Assembly: GCA_947483555.1 (NCBI GenBank)
Contig: CANKMW010000039.1
Span: 1-64,000 of the forward strand
Length of the DNA stretch: 64,000 nt
Origin: Myxococcales bacterium
GTDB taxonomy: Bacteria > Myxococcota_A > Polyangia > Haliangiales > Haliangiaceae
Reading direction: 5' to 3'
The notes under the pieces were generated by a model that was not told the origin of the DNA, made no database searches, and saw only the letters and a list, made by a program, of their open reading frames with translations. Made by a program: the position numbers and the translations under genes. Of this stretch, positions 35,608 through 46,655 are shown piece after piece. Position 1 is the first letter of the stretch. Every line of letters starts with the position of its first letter.

Positions 35608-35837
35608 TGCCCGACCACGACTGCGCGCTCTCGAGCTGCAGGCACCGCTGCTCGAGGGCGGCCAGAGACGCGTCGCAGCACAAGGCCGGATCGGCGATCG
35701 GCGCGCAGGCCGGCACCGCGTCGCCCTCGGCGACGGCTCTCCACAGGTCCGTCGTCGCCGGTGGCGGCGGCAAACCGAGCGCATCCGGCCGCGAGGGTCA
35801 CGACGAGCAACGCAGCGAGCTGGACGGCCGACAACAT
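35608..35837 (-). pseudogene. Frameshifted lipoprotein leader upstream of the TPR-like gene
   Basis: The frame from 35837 gives a good lipoprotein signal (MLSAVQLAALLVVTLAAGC) and then turns into Arg-rich nonsense. Another frame picks up with LPPPPATTDLWRAVAEGDAV and ALCCDASLAALEQRCLQLE up to the start of the TPR-like gene. Two frame changes would join leader, middle and TPR protein into one lipoprotein. It is either a decayed gene or sequence errors in this G/C-rich stretch. Confidence 0.5.
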
Positions 35838-35947
35838 GGCCCAAGCTACACCAGGGACGCGATCGGTTGATCGACGAGATCGGACGCCGCCGTCGGCGAG
35901 GTGAGAGCGCGGCTTGCGGAAACAGCGCCGTGCTACGCTCGTTGGGG

Positions 35948-36086
35948 GTGCAGCCCGGTGACGTGATCGGCGCGCGGTTCCGCGTCACGCGCCTGGCCGG
36001 TGCGGGCTCGATGGGCGCGGTGTACGAGACCTTCGACTCGGAGACCGGGCTGCCGGCGGCGGTCAAGGTGATCCGCGCCGGCGGTC
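35948..36086 (+). pseudogene. N-terminal fragment of a Ser/Thr protein kinase
   Basis: The frame GDVIGARFRVTRLAGAGSMG, then AVYETFDSETGLPAAVKVIR is the glycine-rich loop and lysine strand of a Hanks-type kinase. It ends abruptly and is followed in another frame by a decarboxylase-like fragment. A full kinase gene begins 350 bases on, but this piece is not its start; the two N-termini differ clearly. It is a broken paralog. Confidence 0.65.
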
Positions 36087-36212
36087 TTCGAGACGGCGCC
36101 GCTCACCACCGCGCTCGAGCAGCGGCTGGTGGTGTGGCTGGCGCGGCGGCGCGGTCTCCCCGGCACAGCCGACGGTGTGCTGACGTCCGGCGGATCGCTC
36201 GGCAACCTCCGA
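36081..36212 (+). pseudogene. Fragment of a group II PLP-dependent decarboxylase
   Basis: About 44 codons read FETAPLTTALEQRLVVWLAR, then GLPGTADGVLTSGGSLGNL. The GVLTSGGSLxNL motif is typical of aromatic-amino-acid/glutamate-type PLP decarboxylases just after the substrate loop. It is fused directly to the kinase fragment, and the frame then degenerates up to about 36400. It marks an illegitimate junction. Confidence 0.6.
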
Positions 36213-36406
36213 TCATCGGCCCGGCTCCGGCCCGCCCGCCACGCGCTCGGCGTCTCGCCGGTGACGCGGCGGAAGAGCGCGGTGAAGTGGTGGCTTCCCA
36301 CCCTCTGCCAGGCGCGCGGGTGCCGTCACCGCGCCTGTCACGGCAGCCGGTACCGGTCACGGGTGTCACCCTCGAGTCGGGTCGGGCACTTGCGGGCGTT
36401 CGGGGG

Positions 36407-36422
36407 TGGCCACCGGCTTGCT
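36407..36422 (+). promoter_or_regulatory. Candidate sigma-54 promoter of the Ser/Thr kinase gene
   Basis: TGGCCACCGGCTTGCT has GG at 36408-36409 and GC at 36420-36421 with ten bases between and a perfect TTGCT -12 box. The ATG at 36441 is 20 bases past the GC. Confidence 0.4.
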
Positions 36423-36440
36423 GAAGCACCCGCCGACGCC

Positions 36441-37862
<1,422 letters not shown>

Positions 37863-38846
37863 CGCGCTCGTGCTCGCCGCCCTCGCCGCATTCCCGCGCC
37901 TGGCCGCGGCCCAGAACGCCGACGCCGAGACGCTGTTCAGCGAGGCCGATCGGCTCGAGAGCAGGGGCCAGCTCGCCGAGGCCTGCGACGCCTTCGAGGC
38001 CTCCAACCGCATCGAGGCTCGCGCCGGCACCATGATCCGCATCGGCCAGTGTCGCGAGCGACAGGGGCGGCTGGCCTCGGCGTGGTCGGCGTTCAAGGAC
38101 GCGCTCACCCGGGCCAAGGATCCGGCCAAGCGCAAGCTGGCCGAGGCCGCGGTGGCGTCGCTCGAGCCGCGGCTCTCCTACCTCACCGTGCTGGTGCCCG
38201 ACGCCAACCGCGTCGACGGTCTGGTGCTCATGCGCAACGGCAGCCCGCTCGATCCGGCGCTGTGGAACCGCGCCGCGCCGGTCGACGGCGGCGTCTACAC
38301 CATCGGTGGCAAGGCGCCCGGCCACGAGGTCTGGACCGCCACCGTCGAGGTCGCCGTCGAGAGCGATCGCGCCTCGGTCGAGGTCCCGCGCTTCAAGGAG
38401 CTGCGCGCGCTGGTCGAGCCCGACGGCGGCACCGGTGGCGGCGTGCTCGATACCGGCGACGATGACGAGGGCGGCGAGGACGGTCGCGCGTCGTCGCGCT
38501 GGACCGGCCGCCGCAAGGTCGCACTCGGTCTCGCGGCGGGCGCGCTGATCGGCGCCGGTGGCGGCGTGGCGCTGGGCGTCCAGGCCAACGGCCTCGAAGC
38601 GGACGCGCGCCGGCTCTGTCCGAGCGGGCCGAGTTGCGGTCGCGGCGACGAGGCCAACGCGCTCGTGGCCAGCGCCACCACGCGGGCCACGCTGGCCAAC
38701 GTGTCCTTCGGCGTCGCCGCGGCCGCCGCGCTCGGTGCCACGGTCCTCTGGTTCACCGGCGCGCCCGAACACGGCGCGTCGCGGTTGTCCGTCGCGCCGC
38801 GCCTCGACCGCGGCTCCCCTGGTCTCGATCTCCTGGTGAGGTTCTG

Positions 38847-41800
38847 ATGCGCACCGTTCATCGTTCGCTGGCGTCGTTCTCGCTCCTTCTCGCCGTGGTC
38901 GCCGCGTGTACGGTCGATCCGCTCACCTTCGACCAGCTCGATGACGGTGGCGTCGACGGCGGCGAGGTCGACACCGGTGTCGACGCTCCCCCCGGTCAGC
39001 TCGTGGTGTCGGAGAGTGCGCTGACCGTCACCGAGGGTGCGACGCGCACCGTCACGGTCTCGCTCTCCGCCCCACCGCTCGGGCCGGTCCTGGTGAACCT
39101 GGCCAGCGACGACGAGGTACGGGTCGGCCTGGCGCCGACCGCGCTCCTGTTTGGCACCGGCGACTGGATGGTCGCGCAGACCGTGACCATCTCCGGCAAG
39201 CAGGACGCCGACGTCACCGACGACCAGGTCGATGTCAGCCTGATCTCGGCGGTGGCCGGGACCGCGACCGTGGCGGTCATCGTCGACGACGATGACGGGC
39301 TGGCCCTGCAGGTGGCTCCGAGCCCGGTCGATCTCGGCGAGGGCGCGACCGCCATGCTGTCGGTGCGACTCACCCATCAACCCGCGTCGCCGGTCGACGT
39401 CACCGTCACGTCGAGCGATCCGGCGCGGGTCACAACCGGCCCGGGGACGCTGAGGTTCACCGAGACCACCTGGGACGTGCCCCAGGCCGTCACCCTCACC
39501 GGTCTCGACGACGCCGATCTCGCGCCCGACCAGGCGACGGTCACGTTGTCGGCCCCGACGGCGACGCCGGCGATCACGGCGGTGTCGGTCACGATCAACA
39601 TCGCCGACCGCGACGTGCTGGGCATCGATCCCTCGACCACCACGCTGTCCGCGACCGAGGGTGGAACCGCCACGTTCGGCATCATGCTCACCCAGCAGCC
39701 GCTGGCCAGCGTGACCGTGACCCTGACCTCGTCGGACCTGGGCGCCGCGACCGCCAGCCCAGGCTCGCTCGTGTTCACCACCACCAACTGGAACACGCCC
39801 CGCACCGTGATGGTCACCGCCGTCCAGGACCTCGACGCCGACCCCGAGACGCCGACGCTCACCCTGTCGGCGCCATCGCCGGTGATGTCCCGCACCGTCT
39901 CCATCTCGGTCGCCGATGACGACACCCAGGCCATCGTGGCGGCGCCGCTCGCGGTCTCGCCGGCCGAGGGCGGCACCGCCGTGGTCAACGTCCACCTGGC
40001 CTACCGGCCCTCGTCCGACGTCACGGTCACGGCCAGCAGCCTCAGCCCGGCGGTGGCCACCGTGCCCGCGGCGCAGCTGGTGTTCACGCCGTCGAACTAC
40101 GCCGCCGACCAGCCGGTCACCATCACCGCGCTCCACGACCCCGACGCCGTCGACGGCGCTGCCACGATCCGCTTCGAGGCGCTCGCCCTCGGCCTGGTCC
40201 GCGACGTGAGCGTCGCGGTCGACGACGATGATCAGCTCACCATCGAGGTCGACACGCCCACCGTCAACGTCGTCGAGGGCGCCAACGGCGGCTTCCAGGT
40301 CCGGCTGGGCGCGCAGCCGGCGACGCCGTTGATCGTCGCCGTCACCTCGGCCGACGGCGCGGCCGCCGGCGCCAGCCCGGCGATGCTCACCTTCATGCCC
40401 GCGGCGTGGGACGTGTCCCAGGCGGTCACGGTGAGCGGTGTCGCGGACGTCGACGTCGCCAACGAGAACGTCGCGATCACACTCGCCAGCGCCGGCCTCC
40501 CGCTCCGGATGGTGACCGCCAATGTCACCGACGACGATGTCCAGGCCATCCAGTTGGCCCCCAGCGCGCTGACGGTGAACGAGGGCGCGACCGCGACCGT
40601 GGGTGTGCGCCTGGCCTTCGCGCCCGCCGCCGACGTGAACGTCACCGTCACCTCGGGAACGCCGGCGGTGGCCACGGCCGGGCCGACGACGCTCACCTTC
40701 ACGCCGGACAACTACGCCACCGAGCAGCAGGTGACCGTGGTCGGTGTGCAGGACGTGGACATCGCCAGCGGTTCGTCGGTGCTCACCTTCGCCTCGTCGC
40801 CGCTGCCGTCGGTGACCGCGACCGTGAACGTCACCGATGAGGACCTGCTGCTGATCACGAGCAGCGCCCCCTCCCTCAGCATCGGCGAGGCCGGCAGCGG
40901 CACGGTGAACTACCGCCTGAGCCATCAGCCGGCCGCGACCGTCACGGTGACCATCGCCTCCAGCGACATGGGCGCGGCCATGGTGGCCCCGACCACGCTC
41001 ACCTTCGCGCCGGCCGACTACGCCACGTTGCGGCAGGTGACCATCAGCGGCGTCGCCGACGCCGACGCCTCCAACGAGTCGGTCACCGTGACCGCGTCGG
41101 CCGCCGGGATCGCTTCGAACATGGTGAGCGTCATGGTGCTCGACGCCCAGGTGCTCGGCATCCTGACCGACGTGTCGTCTCTGACGGTGACCGAGGGACA
41201 GACCGCCGGCTTCGGCGTGCGTCTGAACGCGGTGCCGACGGGCAGCGTCACCGTCGCGATCGTGTCGAGCGACATCGGCGCGGCCTCGGCCTCGCCAGCG
41301 ACGCTGACCTTCACGGCGGCCAACTGGGACACCCTCCTGCCGGTGGCCGTGACCGGGACCAGCGATCTCGACCTGGCGGGGGAGGTCGTGACCTTCGCGC
41401 TGACCGGGTCGGGCGTGTCGTCGACGTCGGTGAGCGCCACCGTCAACGACGATGACGTCCAGCGGATCGACGCCACCCCCGGATCGCTGTCCTTGACCGA
41501 AGGGCAGAGCACCAGCGTCGGCATCAGCCTGGGCTACATCCCCTCCGGCAACGTCGTGGTCACCGTGGTCTCGAGCAACGGCGCGCTGGTGTCGGCGTCG
41601 CCGGGCGCGCTGACCTTCACGACGGCCAACCACGCCATCGCCCAGGGCGTCACCGTGACCGCGCTCCAGGACGTCGACGTCGCCGGCGGCACGTCGACCT
41701 TGACGCTGACCACTCCGGGCGCCGCCAACGGCGTGATCCCCGTCGGCGTCACCGACGACGACCAGCAGGTGCTGGTGGTCACCCCGACCAGCCTGACCAT

Positions 41801-43910
41801 CGGCGAGGCCGGTAGCAGCAACTTCACGGTGCGGCTCGCGTATCAGCCGTCGTCGTCGACGACGGTGTCGGTGTCCTCGGCCGACGGCGCCGCCGTGGCG
41901 GTCGCGCCGCCGACCAGCTTCACGTTCGACAGCGCGAACTGGGCCACGGCCCGGTCGGTCACCGTGAGCGGTGTCAACGACGCCGACGCCGCCAGCGAGC
42001 TGGTGGTGGTCTCGGTGACCAGCCCGCCGATCCCGGCCCAGAGCGTGAGCGTCACCGTCACCGACGACGACCCGCTCGGCATCGCCACCGAGGTGGCCAG
42101 CGTCTCCGCGACCGAGGGCGGCACCGCGTCGTTCCGGGTTCGCCTGACCGCGGCGCCGGCGGGCACCACCACCGTGGCCATCGCGACCAGTGACATGGGC
42201 GCGGCCTTGCCGTCGCCGGCGTCGCTCACCTTCGACGCCGCCAACTGGAGCGTGTACCGGGACGTCACCGTGAACGGGGTGCAGGACGTCGACCTCGCCG
42301 ACGAGACGGTGACGCTGTCGCTGTCGGCCAGCGGGCTCACCGGGGCCACGGTCGCGGCGGCCATCGACGACGACGACGTCCAGGAAGTGCTGGCGTCGCC
42401 AGCCTCGCTCGACCTCACCGAGGGTGGCAGCGCCAACGTCAACGTGAGCCTGCGCTGGCAGCCCGCCACGTCGGTGACCGTGGCGGTGTCGTCCAACAAC
42501 CCCGGCGTGGCGGTCAATCCGATGGTCCTGACCTTCACCCCGGCCAACTACGCCACGACGCAGCCGGTGGCGGTGTCGGCACTCCAGGACGCCGACGCGG
42601 CGCCGGGCAGCGCGGCGCTCACCTTGTCGACGAACGGGGCGTCGAGCGCGACGGTCAACGTCAGCGTCACCGACGACGACCCGCTCCTCATCCAGACCGG
42701 CGCCACGGTCGTGGCCCTGGGCGAGGGCAGCTCGGCACTGCTCGGCGTGCGCCTCAGCGCGCAGCCGCTGGCCACCACGACGGTGTCGGTCTCGACCAGC
42801 GACGCCGGGGCCGCCGTGGCCGCGCCGGCCACGCTCACCTTCACGACCATGGACTGGGCCATCTCCAAGACGGTGACGGTCTCCGGGGTCGCCGACGCGG
42901 ACGTGGCCAACGAGACCGTGACCATCACGGTGTCCTCGCCCGGTCTCGCCTCGGTGCCGGTGACCGCGTACGTCACCGACACGACCGTGCAGGGCATCGT
43001 CACCAGCCTGCCGTCGTTGTCGATCGCCGAGGGCGGCAGCGGCACCTTCCAGGTGCGGCTCCTGGCCGAGCCCAGCGGCTCGGTCACCGTCGCTCTGACG
43101 TCGCAGGATACGGGCGCGGTCACGGCGTCGCCGGCGTCGCTGACCTTCACCGCCGCCAACTGGAACACCGACCGGGACGTCATCGCCACCGGCGTCGCCG
43201 ATCAGGATCTGGCCGACGAGAACACGTCGATCATCGCCAGCACCGCTGGCGCTCCTGACGTGCCGGTCGGAGTCGCGGTCGACGACGACGACGTGCAGCA
43301 GTGGGTGCGCTCGGCCACCGCCTCGCTGTGGGAGGGCGGCAGCGCCACGGTCGGACTGTCGCTATTGTACATCCCCGGTGGCAACGTCGCGGTGACGCTG
43401 ACCTCGAGCGACACCGCGACCGTCGGGGTGTCACCGGCGACGATGGCGTTCACGCCGGGCGACTACAACGTCCCGAAGAACGTCACGTTCAGCAACGCCA
43501 CCGTCAACACCACCACCACCGCCACGGTCACGTACACGTCGCCCGACGTGCCTTCGGCGGGGTCGACGGCGGTGACGGTGGTCGATACCACCGCGCTCAT
43601 CTCCGTGACCCCGAACTTGCAGAACTCGTGCGAGGGCCAGGCCGCATACCTGTCGGTCGTGCTGCTGGCGGCGCCACCGTCGACGGTCAGCCTGTCGGTG
43701 ACGTGCACCAACCCGACGGCGGTGACGTGCTGGTCGTCGCCGCTGGTGTTCACGCCGACGAACTGGTCGACGCCGCAGACCTTCCACGTCGACGGCATCG
43801 TCGACGCCGACACGGCGACCGATTCGACCCTGCTGACGATCGGTGGCGCACCGCTGCAGGGCGTGCCGGCGAGCGTCAGCTTCCGGGAGATCGGGACCAG
43901 CGGCTGCTGA
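38847..43910 (+). CDS. Giant surface lipoprotein with 16 Calx-beta-like repeats
   Basis: This 1687-residue protein has a lipoprotein signal (SLLLAVVAAC, Cys21). After an Asp/Gly linker come 16 repeats of about 100 residues. Each opens with a strand and a TEGGT/GEGxT turn (for example LTVTEGATRTVTVSL) and ends with a DDD or TDDD acidic turn, as in Calx-beta domains that bind calcium. The central FTxxNW motif (TFTAANWDT-like) recurs in nearly every repeat. Repeat 16 departs, with cysteines and no acidic end, as a cap. It is likely an adhesin or calcium-dependent surface scaffold. The single frame spans 5 kb without interruption. Confidence 0.85.
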   Translation: MRTVHRSLASFSLLLAVVAACTVDPLTFDQLDDGGVDGGEVDTGVDAPPGQLVVSESALTVTEGATRTVTVSLSAPPLGPVLVNLASDDEVRVGLAPTALLFGTGDWMVAQTVTISGKQDADVTDDQVDVSLISAVAGTATVAVIVDDDDGLALQVAPSPVDLGEGATAMLSVRLTHQPASPVDVTVTSSDPARVTTGPGTLRFTETTWDVPQAVTLTGLDDADLAPDQATVTLSAPTATPAITAVSVTINIADRDVLGIDPSTTTLSATEGGTATFGIMLTQQPLASVTVTLTSSDLGAATASPGSLVFTTTNWNTPRTVMVTAVQDLDADPETPTLTLSAPSPVMSRTVSISVADDDTQAIVAAPLAVSPAEGGTAVVNVHLAYRPSSDVTVTASSLSPAVATVPAAQLVFTPSNYAADQPVTITALHDPDAVDGAATIRFEALALGLVRDVSVAVDDDDQLTIEVDTPTVNVVEGANGGFQVRLGAQPATPLIVAVTSADGAAAGASPAMLTFMPAAWDVSQAVTVSGVADVDVANENVAITLASAGLPLRMVTANVTDDDVQAIQLAPSALTVNEGATATVGVRLAFAPAADVNVTVTSGTPAVATAGPTTLTFTPDNYATEQQVTVVGVQDVDIASGSSVLTFASSPLPSVTATVNVTDEDLLLITSSAPSLSIGEAGSGTVNYRLSHQPAATVTVTIASSDMGAAMVAPTTLTFAPADYATLRQVTISGVADADASNESVTVTASAAGIASNMVSVMVLDAQVLGILTDVSSLTVTEGQTAGFGVRLNAVPTGSVTVAIVSSDIGAASASPATLTFTAANWDTLLPVAVTGTSDLDLAGEVVTFALTGSGVSSTSVSATVNDDDVQRIDATPGSLSLTEGQSTSVGISLGYIPSGNVVVTVVSSNGALVSASPGALTFTTANHAIAQGVTVTALQDVDVAGGTSTLTLTTPGAANGVIPVGVTDDDQQVLVVTPTSLTIGEAGSSNFTVRLAYQPSSSTTVSVSSADGAAVAVAPPTSFTFDSANWATARSVTVSGVNDADAASELVVVSVTSPPIPAQSVSVTVTDDDPLGIATEVASVSATEGGTASFRVRLTAAPAGTTTVAIATSDMGAALPSPASLTFDAANWSVYRDVTVNGVQDVDLADETVTLSLSASGLTGATVAAAIDDDDVQEVLASPASLDLTEGGSANVNVSLRWQPATSVTVAVSSNNPGVAVNPMVLTFTPANYATTQPVAVSALQDADAAPGSAALTLSTNGASSATVNVSVTDDDPLLIQTGATVVALGEGSSALLGVRLSAQPLATTTVSVSTSDAGAAVAAPATLTFTTMDWAISKTVTVSGVADADVANETVTITVSSPGLASVPVTAYVTDTTVQGIVTSLPSLSIAEGGSGTFQVRLLAEPSGSVTVALTSQDTGAVTASPASLTFTAANWNTDRDVIATGVADQDLADENTSIIASTAGAPDVPVGVAVDDDDVQQWVRSATASLWEGGSATVGLSLLYIPGGNVAVTLTSSDTATVGVSPATMAFTPGDYNVPKNVTFSNATVNTTTTATVTYTSPDVPSAGSTAVTVVDTTALISVTPNLQNSCEGQAAYLSVVLLAAPPSTVSLSVTCTNPTAVTCWSSPLVFTPTNWSTPQTFHVDGIVDADTATDSTLLTIGGAPLQGVPASVSFREIGTSGC

Positions 43911-43943
43911 TGCCGTGTCAGACGGCGGTGCTACGCGCGACGC

Positions 43944-44286
43944 ATGCACGGTCCGGAGGCGGCTGCGCCGGCGACGGAGGCGGCGACCGAAACGGCGACG
44001 GCGCTGGCGTCGGGCGGCGGCGGCTACGGCGAGCTGATGCTGACGTCGTTGCTGGTGCTGGTGTGCGGCGCGGCCTGGCTGGCGTTGCGGCTGGTCGGGC
44101 GCTGGTTCGAGGGCCGGCGGGTCGGTGGCGGTGTGAGCGTGGTGGCGCGGGTGCCGCTCGAGCCGCGGCGGGCGCTGTACGTCGTCGAGGCCGGTGGACG
44201 GCGGCTGCTCATCGGATCGAGCGAGGGCGGCGTGAACCTGTTGACCGAGCTGCCCGCCGAGCCGGTCGCCAGCGTCGACGACGCCG
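43944..44286 (+). pseudogene. fliO: FliO-like flagellar export protein fragment, orphan
   Basis: About 113 codons: an Ala/Thr-rich start, one membrane helix (LMLTSLLVLVCGAAWLALRL), then VSVVARVPLEPRRALYVVEA and GRRLLIGSSEGGVNLLTELP, the classic FliO C-terminal domain. After SVDDAD the frame turns into Arg-rich nonsense up to 44720, while another frame carries beta-helix sequence. The conserved FliO core is complete, so it might still work. But no other flagellar gene is near, and the 3' end is at a rearrangement junction. Confidence 0.6.
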
Positions 44287-45450
44287 ATCCGCGGCACGAT
44301 CGCCAACATCACCGGCTCGCTGCTCGTCTTGCGCGACCTCGACGTCGTGGACGCACCGTTCCCCGGCGGGGTCGTGGTGGTGTCGCCGGCCGCCGAGACG
44401 CGCCTGCTGCGGGTGCGCATCACCGGCGCGACCGGCTACGGCGTGCGGCAGACCGCGGGCTCGCTGCACGCCCGCGACGTCACCGTCGAAGGCACTCGCC
44501 TGGTCCGTGGCGCCACGCTGCCGTGCGGACCCACGTACGATCTGTGGCCGGTGCCCTTCGAGGTGTACTCGCGCGGGGATGCGAGCGCGATCCTGCACAG
44601 CTTCGTCGACGCCGGCCCGCGTGGCGAGGCGGTGCTCGCCGCCGGCGCCGTGCTGTGCGCGCCGATCGTCCGCGATGCGTTCGACCAGATCAGCGTCGCG
44701 ACGCTGTTCGGTCACGATGACCTGCCGTTCTCGGGGCTGGCACCCTTGCTGCCGATCCTGCCCATCCTGGCCGACGCCGGCACCGGCGTGTACGTGAGCG
44801 GCGCCGCGACCGAGGGCCACGTCTTCATCGGCCTCCGGGTCCAGTACGCCGAGCGCGCCGGCGTGATCGTCTCGGGCCCGATGACCAGCGCGACGTTCCT
44901 GGATCTCGGCATCGCCTTCACCCAGCACGACCCGGCGCTGGGCAGCATCACCGTCCAGCAGGCCGCCAAGGGCGGCAGCAGTTTCGGAGGACTGGAGGCA
45001 CGCTTCGGGGCCGAGGTCGGGATCGTGGACGCCCTGGTCGTCGCGAACGACGTCGCCGGCATCCACGTCCACTCCGGGGCCAACGCCCTGACCCTGGACG
45101 GCATCAAGATCCTGGCGACCCATGAGGTCGCGTTCGCGGACGGGCCGGGTTTCGGTGACGGGCTGCTGGTGATCGAAGCCAGCGTGGGCCTGCTGAAGAG
45201 CAGCACGATCAAATCCAACCAGCGGGCCGGCGTGCTCGTGAACAGCAGCAGCGCCTTCGCCGCCAGCATCGAGTTCAAGAACTCGTTCTCGAGCAACAAC
45301 AAGTTCGGCCTGGTGACCCAGGGTCCGCACACCGTGCTGACACCGTCGGCGTGGCAGACCGAGCTGCACACCGAGGGCAACCCAGGCGGCAACCTCAGCG
45401 ACGGAGCGCTCGCGGTTCCCGATCCGGTCGCGAAACCGCCGCCGCCGTGA
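44287..45450 (+). pseudogene. Parallel beta-helix (pectate-lyase-like) protein lacking its N-terminus
   Basis: The frame begins without a start at IRGTIANITGSLLVLRDLDV and runs 387 codons with the short strand-turn rhythm of right-handed beta-helix proteins (VDALVVANDVAGIHVHSGAN, then SSTIKSNQRAGVLVNSSSAF). It ends cleanly with KPPPP. The 5' part, with the expected lipoprotein leader and Asp/Ala linker, has been replaced by the FliO fragment. An internal GTG or ATG could give a cytoplasmic product, but export would be lost. Confidence 0.6.
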
Positions 45451-45532
45451 GGCGCGGTCGGATCGCACTCGGCGCGTCACGACCGACGCGAGGCCCACGC
45501 TACCCGGGGGACAACCGACCCGGAGTTACAAC

Positions 45533-45724
45533 GTGTCCCGCTCGACCGCTGCTCGCGTCACCGCCCCCGACCCTGCCGAACCCGAGGCCGCCGCCACCGG
45601 TGCCACCGGGCCGGCCCTCCGAGCCGCCCGCGGCTTCCTGATGCTCGAGATCCTCGACGGCGACGGTCGCGTCATCGAACGGGTCGGCGTCGGCGAGATC
45701 ATTTCGGCCGAGCAGTCCGAGTAG
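45533..45724 (+). CDS. Small hypothetical protein
   Basis: This is a 63-residue frame with GTG start and CCGGAG upstream. The N-terminal half is Pro/Ala-rich and disordered. The C-terminal half (GFLMLEILDGDGRVIERVGV) looks like a short beta hairpin. It ends ten bases before the stop of the convergent pirin gene. No family is recognised; it could be spurious. Confidence 0.35.
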   Translation: MSRSTAARVTAPDPAEPEAAATGATGPALRAARGFLMLEILDGDGRVIERVGVGEIISAEQSE

Positions 45725-45734
45725 ACCAGTCGGC

Positions 45735-46604
45735 TCAATCGGGAAACGGGATGGGCTCGTCGCTGTCGCCCGGGATGATCGGGAACGAGCCGGCCTTCCA
45801 TTGGTCGCGCGCGAGGAGCAGGCGCTCCTTCGTACTGGCAACGAAGTTCCACAGGAGGTGGCGGGGCGCGTCGAGGGGCGGCCCGCCGAAGATCGCGATG
45901 TGGGCGGGATAGGCAGCCGCCACGGTGATCTCGCCCTCGCCGAGGACCAGCATGTGGTGCGGGTCGTAGGTCTCGTTATCGACGATGCACTCGCCGCTGA
46001 TCACGTAGATGGCGCGCTCGGCGTGCGTCGCCGGAATGGTCAGCCGCGAGCCGGGGGCCAGGATGGCGATAGCGTAGAGCAGCGGCGAGAGCGTCTTCAC
46101 CGGCGACTGGACGCCGAACGCCGCACCCGCGATCACGCTCACGTGCACGCCGGCCAGATTCACCGCCGGGATGTCGGCGGCGCCGTGGTGCACGAACGCC
46201 GGCTCGGTGTCCTCGGCCTCGAGCGGCAGCGCGACCCACAGCTGAAGCCCGTGGACGCGTCCGCCGGCGGCGCGAACCGCATCGCCGGTGCGCTCGGAGT
46301 GCACGATGCCGCGGCCGGCGGTCATCCAGTTGACCTCGCCGGGACGGATGACCTGGATGAAGCCGAGGCTGTCGCGGTGCGTGACCTCGCCGTCGAAGAG
46401 CCAGGTCACCGTGGCCAGCCCGGTGTGGGGATGGGGGCCCACGTCCAGGCCCTTGCCGGGCGCGAACTCGACGGGGCCGAAGTGATCGACGAACACGAAC
46501 GACCCGATGCTGCGGCGTTCGACGTGCGGCAACACGCGCGCGACGTGCATGCCGGGGCCGAGCTCCTTCTTGTGGGGGGAGATGACCTGGACGACCTGAC
46601 TCAA
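45735..46604 (-). CDS. Pirin-family cupin protein
   Basis: This 289-residue protein has two cupin domains. The N-terminal one keeps the metal/quercetinase motif (VGPHPHTGLATVTWLFDGEV, then WMTAGRGIVHSE). The C-terminal one ends IFGGPPLDAPRHLLWNFVAS, typical of pirin. It may act as a quercetin 2,3-dioxygenase or redox-sensing regulator. The start appears to be TTG, which begins MSQVVQVISPHKKELG. A better ribosome site (AGGAGAGG) precedes an ATG at 46631 that is out of frame, so a recent frameshift or start change is possible. Confidence 0.88.
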   Translation of the reverse strand: MSQVVQVISPHKKELGPGMHVARVLPHVERRSIGSFVFVDHFGPVEFAPGKGLDVGPHPHTGLATVTWLFDGEVTHRDSLGFIQVIRPGEVNWMTAGRGIVHSERTGDAVRAAGGRVHGLQLWVALPLEAEDTEPAFVHHGAADIPAVNLAGVHVSVIAGAAFGVQSPVKTLSPLLYAIAILAPGSRLTIPATHAERAIYVISGECIVDNETYDPHHMLVLGEGEITVAAAYPAHIAIFGGPPLDAPRHLLWNFVASTKERLLLARDQWKAGSFPIIPGDSDEPIPFPD

Positions 46605-46655
46605 TGGCTTTGCTGGTTGGTCCCATCTTCGACATCGTATCCGCCTCTCCTGGCG

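Noticed and set aside
38295..41633. 1112-codon open frame on the minus strand, His/Arg/Gly-rich
   Set aside because: It is antisense to the Calx-beta repeats; its repeats mirror theirs and its composition is that of a GC-rich shadow frame.
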